Shown: one piece after another, positions 57,893-64,000 of the stretch
How the letters are laid out: every line of letters begins with the position of its first letter
How positions within the stretch are numbered: position 1 is the first letter of the stretch
Source of the DNA: Eutypa lata
Taxonomy: Eukaryota > Ascomycota > Sordariomycetes > Xylariales > Diatrypaceae
Direction: 5' to 3'
NCBI GenBank assembly: GCA_022661535.1
Contig: JAKULF010000004.1
Coordinates: forward strand, 992,001 to 1,056,000
Length of the DNA: 64,000 bases
Program-made: the position numbers and the translations under genes
The notes under the pieces: model-generated
Database searches by the model: none
What the model saw: only the letters and a program-made list of their open reading frames with translations
Told to the model about the DNA's origin: nothing

Positions 57893-58975
57893 ATGGCAAT
57901 AATCCTAGCGCCAGCATGGTTTACTTTATCTGCATCAACCTTTGATCATCTCTTGACTGCGAACGTCATATGGGGCTTCATGTTGGGAGTATCATCTTTT
58001 GTCCTCATTGAAGCCTGTCAGCAGATCATCACTGTCCGGAAAAGATCCCACAAAGTACAAGCGTACGGTATACTTGTTCGGGCGGCGTGGTTATCATCCT
58101 TTGGCCTTGGGGTACTCGCCCAGACCGTCATTGTTGGCAAAATATTCCCAGAGTATGTAACCAATTCAAATGTCTCCAGCATATTTGTAGTACCAATGCT
58201 AATGATTCACTAAAGCTTCCTAGTTACTATTATATCTGGTATGTAGCATACTTCTTGGGGTTTTCATTCTACTCACGATGATCTCCAGCTTGCCTCTGGG
58301 CAATACAGGTGCGTATCTCCGGACTAAGTCAATGACCACAGCTAACCTGGCGCAGATCCAATTCATTTGCGGTATAATTATCAGTCGAATCGGCCTTCTC
58401 ATGGTAAACAAAAGACGGATTACCATTATCAGGTGGTCTGTGGGCAGCGTACTTGGCCTCATCAACATCAGCGTATTATTCATGGATTACCGCTCGTTTG
58501 CAGATTTTACCAACATGTGTCCATATGAACGATATATTGGACCTGACTGAGAAGGGATTGGTCTCCATCATAGATGCTGGCCTAAACGCTTACTTCATCT
58601 ATATCCTAAGAAGCAGGTTGCTTGCTAGCTCTAAAGGATTGAACAAGTACACGGGACGTTTCTACTTCAACTGTTTCACAATAGCGATTTCAGTCGGCTT
58701 GGATGTAGGTAAGCCCGTTTACTTAGTTATGGAGAGTTAAATAACATGTTATGCTACAGATCATTCTTATTACAAGCATCTCGTGGAATGGCGGAGCAGT
58801 GTAAGTATAACGCCTAGACTAGACTAGCAACAACCCAAGCTAACTCCGCCTAAGTTATACTCAATTCCATGCGGTCGCGTATATCCTAAAGCTCTGCATT
58901 GAGCTGAATACGGCAGATCTGATTGCGAAGATTGTTCGAAAGCCTAATGGCCTTAAACTATCTTGTGCTCTCTAA
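57893..58975 (+). pseudogene. Seven-helix-type fungal membrane protein gene with one frameshift
   Basis: Six exons are readable: 57893-58152, 58216-58238, 58289-58308, 58356-58704, 58760-58800 and 58855-58975. Every splice site is canonical. The protein starts near MAIILAPAWFTLS and has FDHLLTANVIWGFMLGVSSFVLIEACQQI, RKRSHKVQAYGILV, then IQFICGIIISRIGLLMVNKRR, INISVLF, ARLQILPTCVHMNDILDLTEKGL, SIIDAGLNAYFIYILRSRLL and FHAVAYILKLCIELNTADLIAKIVRK. This is a widespread family of fungal integral membrane proteins of unknown role. Within exon 4, near 58480, the frame changes between NISVLF and WITARLQI with no possible intron, so a small indel breaks the gene. Otherwise fully preserved. Confidence 0.72.
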
Positions 58976-59229
58976 CCACGCGACACTGCGCTGCAGTCCG
59001 GAGATGACAATGGTAGCCTTCCCCAAAAGCTACTACAACACCCACGTGAGGATAAAGCTCAGCCATAAGACAGGCTTTCACATCACCATGCTTTCACTGT
59101 GGAGTCTGCACCGAGCAATGGTGAAGCCCATACCTCACGATCTATCAGGCAGGTGCTGTAGACTACCGTGTCATCAAGCCAGCGTGATGGGTCTGATGAT
59201 GTAGATAGAGATTACGCATATTCTACTCG

Positions 59230-62200
59230 AAACGTGGGACACGAGTCTTTTGGTATATATATTTGAGGTCTTAGAAGTATATTGAATTAAGGGGTTAAAG
59301 TTATGAGTAGTGGATGTATTAATATAAGTTAATAAGGTTAATTGTATATATAAGTAGATGTTTTTTCCATTTTTATAATAGCCGTTATCTTAATTAATTA
59401 AGTTTATTATCTTATTTTTTAATAAGTTATAAGCCCGGAATTTCGTATAATTTTAATGTTTTTAATTAAATACTTTATATATATAATTTAATAAATTAAT
59501 TTTAAAATATAAAATTATTAAAATTATATCGAAATTAATACGAATCGAATTTAATTTTAATATTTAACGTTAATATATAATTAAATTACGAAATTATAAA
59601 ATTATTTTTTTATTTTATTAATTAAATATTATTTATATTAAGAAAAAATAATATATTATAAATAATAATAACGATTATTTAATTACTTTTAATAATTTCG
59701 GTAATTTTGATAATTTTAATATTTTAATTACGATTAATTTTAAATAAGTTAATTAATTTAATATTAATTTTAAAATTATTCGAAAGCGTTTTACGAGTAA
59801 TTTATTATAAATTTATTTATTAAATATTAATTATTAAAATAATTAATTAAAATAAATAATATAATTAATTATAATTATAAAAGTTTTTATTATAAAGAAT
59901 TATTTTTATATAATTAATATTATATAATATATATAAAATTAAAATAATTGCAATTTATAAGTAAAATATATAAACGATAATAATAACGTTTATAAATTAA
60001 CTTTTATATTAAATTATAATATAAATTTAATAAATTAAGATAATTTTTTTATATCGTTTATTTTAAACGAACGAAATTTATTTAAGGTTAAAGTTTATAC
60101 GTTAAATACGTAAAATAAAGTATAATTAAAGCTTAAAGTTATTTAATTTTTATAATAATTTTTAAACTTTTTATTTTAAATTTTTTTTTAAATATTAATA
60201 TTAAAGTAAAATTATTATTTTTAATTTTTAAATTAATTTAATATAATCGTTACGATGTTTAATTAATATATTAAATTAAATATTAACGTTATTTATAAAT
60301 TATTTATATTTAAAATTATTATAACGTTAATTAAATTTAAATTTTTATGAAAACTTATAAATCGTAATAATTATTATTTTTAAAAATAATATATAAAAAT
60401 AATCGTAAAGATTTATAACGATTACGATTTAATGTTTAATTAATCTTTAAATATTATTAATAAAATGCTTGAATTTTTATAATTATAATAATTAATAACT
60501 TAAAAATAAATAATGTTATTTTTTAAAAATAATTTATATAAAACTTTAATTATATTAATAAAAGTAATTATAATGATTAAGTTATTTAAATAAATAAAGA
60601 AAAAGTTTAATAAAAAAGAAATTTTAACTTTATTATAATTAATAAAGAAATGAAATATAATTAAGTTTAATAATTTTAATAATATATATAAATTAAGTTA
60701 AGAAATTTTTAATATTTAAAATAAATATATATAAATCGAAATTAAATATATATTATTATAAAGTTATTTTACGATTTATTTTATAAAAAACTTAAATGTA
60801 AAATTTAAAGTATAAGTTTAATTATTTTAAATAATTTATATTAATATATTATTAAAATTAATTAACGTTATTAAAATAATTAAAGTTATAAAGTTAAAGT
60901 TTAAAATAATAAATTAATTATTAAGTAATAATATATTAATAATAATTATAAAAAATAAATATATAAAACGTAAAAAAATAATTATTAACATTTTAATAAA
61001 CGAAAAAAAAATAATAATAATAAAAATAAAAAAATATAAATATTACGAAAAAAAAAGTTATATTAAAAATAAATATTAAAAATTATATTTAAAACTTAAA
61101 AAAAATAAAAAGCTTAAAAAATCCTAATAAAAATAAAAAATTATAATTATATTAATTTATAAATTTTAAAAAAATAATATTTTTAAAGTTTAAATAATAA
61201 TATTTATTTTTTTAAAATTTATATTTATTATTTAAAAGGATTATATATTATAAAAAATTTAAATATTAAATTTTAATTATAATTAATATATTATTTTAAA
61301 TCGTAATAAATTTATAAATTTTAAAAATATATTTAAATTAAACGATTTTATTATTATTAATATTAATAATATTAAAATTTTCGTTTTTAATATAAATACG
61401 ATTAAAATAAATTACATTATATTAATAAAATCTTAAACGATAAAGTTTATCGAAATATTATATACTTTTAACTTAAATGTTAATTTTATTTTCGTTATAT
61501 AATTATTTAATAAAAAAGTTAATATAATTTTAAAATAAAATATTTATAAAATTAAATTTTTAAATAATTAATAAATTATTATTTATATATTACGATTCGA
61601 TAATTTATTTATTTTTAAAATATATAAAGTAACGATTTTAATATTTTTAATTTATATTATTAATTTTAAAATATACTTTTAATATAAACGAATAAGTTAT
61701 TTAAGTAAAATATTTTTTTTAAAGCTTAAATATATTATTTACGATATAATAAATGCATTAAATTATTATATATATATAATTTATTTATAAAGTTATATAA
61801 AAAAAAAGTTATATAAAAAAAGCTTATTTAAAAATAAATATATAAAAAAATATTATTTATATTAACGTTTACGAGCTTTTTAATAAAACGAAATACGATA
61901 ATAAAAAATATTAATTAATTTTAATAAATAATTATAATTACTTTATTTTAATATAACTTATAATTATTTAAAGAAAAGCTTAAAAGTATATTAAATAATT
62001 TATTAATTATTTTAAAAAATATAAAACTTAAAATTAAAAGTATAAAGTTATATATTTCGATTAAATTAAAGAATTAATTAAAGAAAACGTAAAGAAATAA
62101 TATATTTAACGAAGTATTATTATATAAATAAATTTTATTAAATAACATTAAAATAATAAAATAACGAAAAATCTTAACTTTTATATTAAAAACAAGTTAT

Positions 62201-64000
62201 TTTTTATATTAAAAAATAAAAAAATTCGAATAAAATTTTAATTTAAAATATTAAAAACGATTAATTATTTATATAATTAAAACTTTTATAATACATTAAA
62301 TGTTATTTTCTTTTAAATAATATATAATTAAAAGCTTTATATAAGTTATTTATATATATTAAATATAAAAATATAATATTAAATATTTAAAAATAACGAT
62401 AAAAAAAACAAAAAAAAATAAACGATTAAAAAAAACCCGGTATTTTTATAAGTTATTCGAATAATTTAATATATAAAATTTTTATAATAATAATATAAAA
62501 TATTTATTTTAAACGAAAAAAAAGTTATTAATTTATAATAATTAATATTAAAATATAAATTAATAATTTTTTATTAAAAACTTTTTTTTATTATTTATTA
62601 AACGTAAACGTTAAAGAATTATTAACCGTATAATTAATTTAAATTAAAATTAATTTATTTTATAAAAAATTAATAAAAATTATTTAATAAATATTTAAAT
62701 TAATTTATTATTTATTTAACTTATAAGAAATACTTTAATTTAAATTTCGAATTTAAATATAAATAATTAAGTTTTTAAATATTTAAAATTATAATATTTA
62801 TTTAAAATACGTATTTTATTTAAAAAGAATTAAATTTTTATATTTTATTTTTTTTAACGTTAATAATTAATATTAAAGCGATTATTAATAATATAAAGTT
62901 TAAAATATTAATTAAAACTTATAAAGATTATTTTTAAAATAAATAATACGAAATTATAAAAGTTAAATATTAATTTTTATTAAATAATAATATTTAAACT
63001 TTAATTAACGTTATAAACGATATAAATATATTAAATGAAAAGTAAATCTTTAAGTTAAAACGTAACTTAAATAATAAAATAATACGTTATAAAATACGTT
63101 ATATAATATAAAGTTTTAAATAAATTAAAAATATTAATTATTTTAAAATATTTATTTTTATAATAAAGTTTATAAGTTATAAAGTATTATTTATTATAAT
63201 CGTCGTTTAAAATTACGAAATTAAATAAATAAATATTAAAATTATTTTTTTTTATAATAAAGTAAAAAAAAAAATTTATATTTAATAATTCGAAAAGTTT
63301 AACAATAATATTAATAAAGTTTATAAATTAAAATAAACGTTTAAAGTTTAATTTAAAACATTAAATAATTATTTAATTTTATTAAGCTTTATTTCGATTA
63401 ATTTTAATTATAACGTATTTATTAATATTAAAATAAACGTTTTTATAATAATTTATATAAATAATTTATTTATCGTTAAAAAAAACAAAGCGAAAATAAT
63501 TAAAATAAAAATAACATTAAATAAATACTTTTAAATAATAAACTTAAAGCTTTATTAATATTATTTAAATATTTAAATTAAATGTTATTAATTAATTAAA
63601 ATTATTTATTTTAATTAATAAAAATACATTAATAAAATATTTATAATATACGATATAACGAATTATAAAAAAGTTAATATTTTTATAACTTTATAAAAGT
63701 TATATTAATTAAATTTTAAATAAAAATGTTTTAAATTTAATAAATATTAATATTAATTAATCGTTAATTTTTTAATATATTTAATAATAAACATTAAATT
63801 TAATATAATTTATATAATATTTTATATTAATCGTTATTTTTTTAATTTTATATTCGAATATAAATAAATAATTAAAAAAATATTTAAATATTTATAAATA
63901 ATTAAAAATTTATACTTTAAATATAAAAAAAAATTACGATCGTTAACGAAATATAATAATGTAAATTAAAGCGAAAACTTAAATATTCGTTAATTAATTT
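59230..64000. other. AT-rich block with RIP signature
   Basis: From about 59,230 to the window end, composition drops abruptly to roughly 90% A+T (four to eight G/C per 60 bases in the lines I counted). Remaining cytosines are almost all in CG or CT; CA and CC are rare, and correspondingly TG and GG are rare. This is the imprint expected when RIP converts CpA to TpA on both strands. No open frame of useful length survives. The block is probably a former repeat, such as a transposon, mutated beyond recognition; which kind cannot be said. Confidence 0.85.

Noticed and set aside
59230..64000. Mitochondrial DNA or centromere for the AT-rich block
   Set aside because: No mitochondrial genes or tRNAs are seen; the CpA-specific depletion fits RIP better. 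Centromere identity cannot be judged from 4.8 kb.

Overview
The window reads as nuclear DNA of a filamentous ascomycete (Pezizomycotina). Genes carry short introns of about 50-140 bases with GTRNGT donors, CTRAY-type branch points and YAG acceptors. The protein families are typical of moulds: SAT4-type rhodopsin-domain proteins, a patatin-NACHT receptor, a But2-like secreted protein, GT90 with membrane helices, and an ent-kaurene-oxidase-type P450. Several broken genes carry nonsense codons that are one C-to-T change from sense. The last 4.8 kb is an extremely AT-rich block with a repeat-induced point mutation (RIP) pattern. I cannot name the species.

Layout. 0-10 kb: a 5'-truncated Baeyer-Villiger monooxygenase (+), an unrecognised 244-residue protein (-), a six-exon rhodopsin-domain protein (-), a zinc-free medium-chain reductase (+) and a single-pass membrane protein (-). 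11.3-15.9 kb: a complete eight-exon NOD-like receptor (patatin, NACHT, ankyrin-like segment, WD40; 1391 residues). 16.5-19.1 kb: a phytanoyl-CoA-dioxygenase-like enzyme and an ACMSD/6-MSA-decarboxylase-like amidohydrolase. 20.8-31 kb: decayed and intact genes mixed, namely a membrane-protein pseudogene with four in-frame stops, an intact GT90 glycosyltransferase, a broken GST, a C2H2 zinc-finger scrap, an intact NmrA-type reductase and the 3' end of an MFS transporter. 31.4-43 kb: a second rhodopsin-domain gene, a BAHD-type acyltransferase, an LTR-like sequence directly upstream of a seven-exon P450, a cupin and a But2-like secreted protein. 45-53 kb: a cysteine-rich protein with nine paired CxxC modules, then three housekeeping-type genes (SPOUT RNA methyltransferase, tail-anchored thioredoxin, mitochondrial Rsm22/METTL17). 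53.7-59 kb: a polytopic membrane protein, a wrecked GMC oxidoreductase and a seven-helix-type gene broken by one frameshift. 59.2-64 kb: the RIP-type AT-rich block.

How the genes may work together. BVMO, enoyl-reductase-like, PhyH, amidohydrolase, NmrA, BAHD acyltransferase, P450 and cupin form a loose set of tailoring enzymes, but the window has no polyketide synthase, NRPS, terpene synthase or intact cluster regulator. The best-supported metabolic pair is the acyltransferase and the P450. The 47-53 kb genes look like a conserved core island next to decaying accessory DNA. Exon boundaries were deduced by eye from splice motifs, reading phase and remembered family conservation. They are most secure where every junction keeps phase: NLR, P450, SPOUT protein, both rhodopsin-domain genes, GT90 and thioredoxin.
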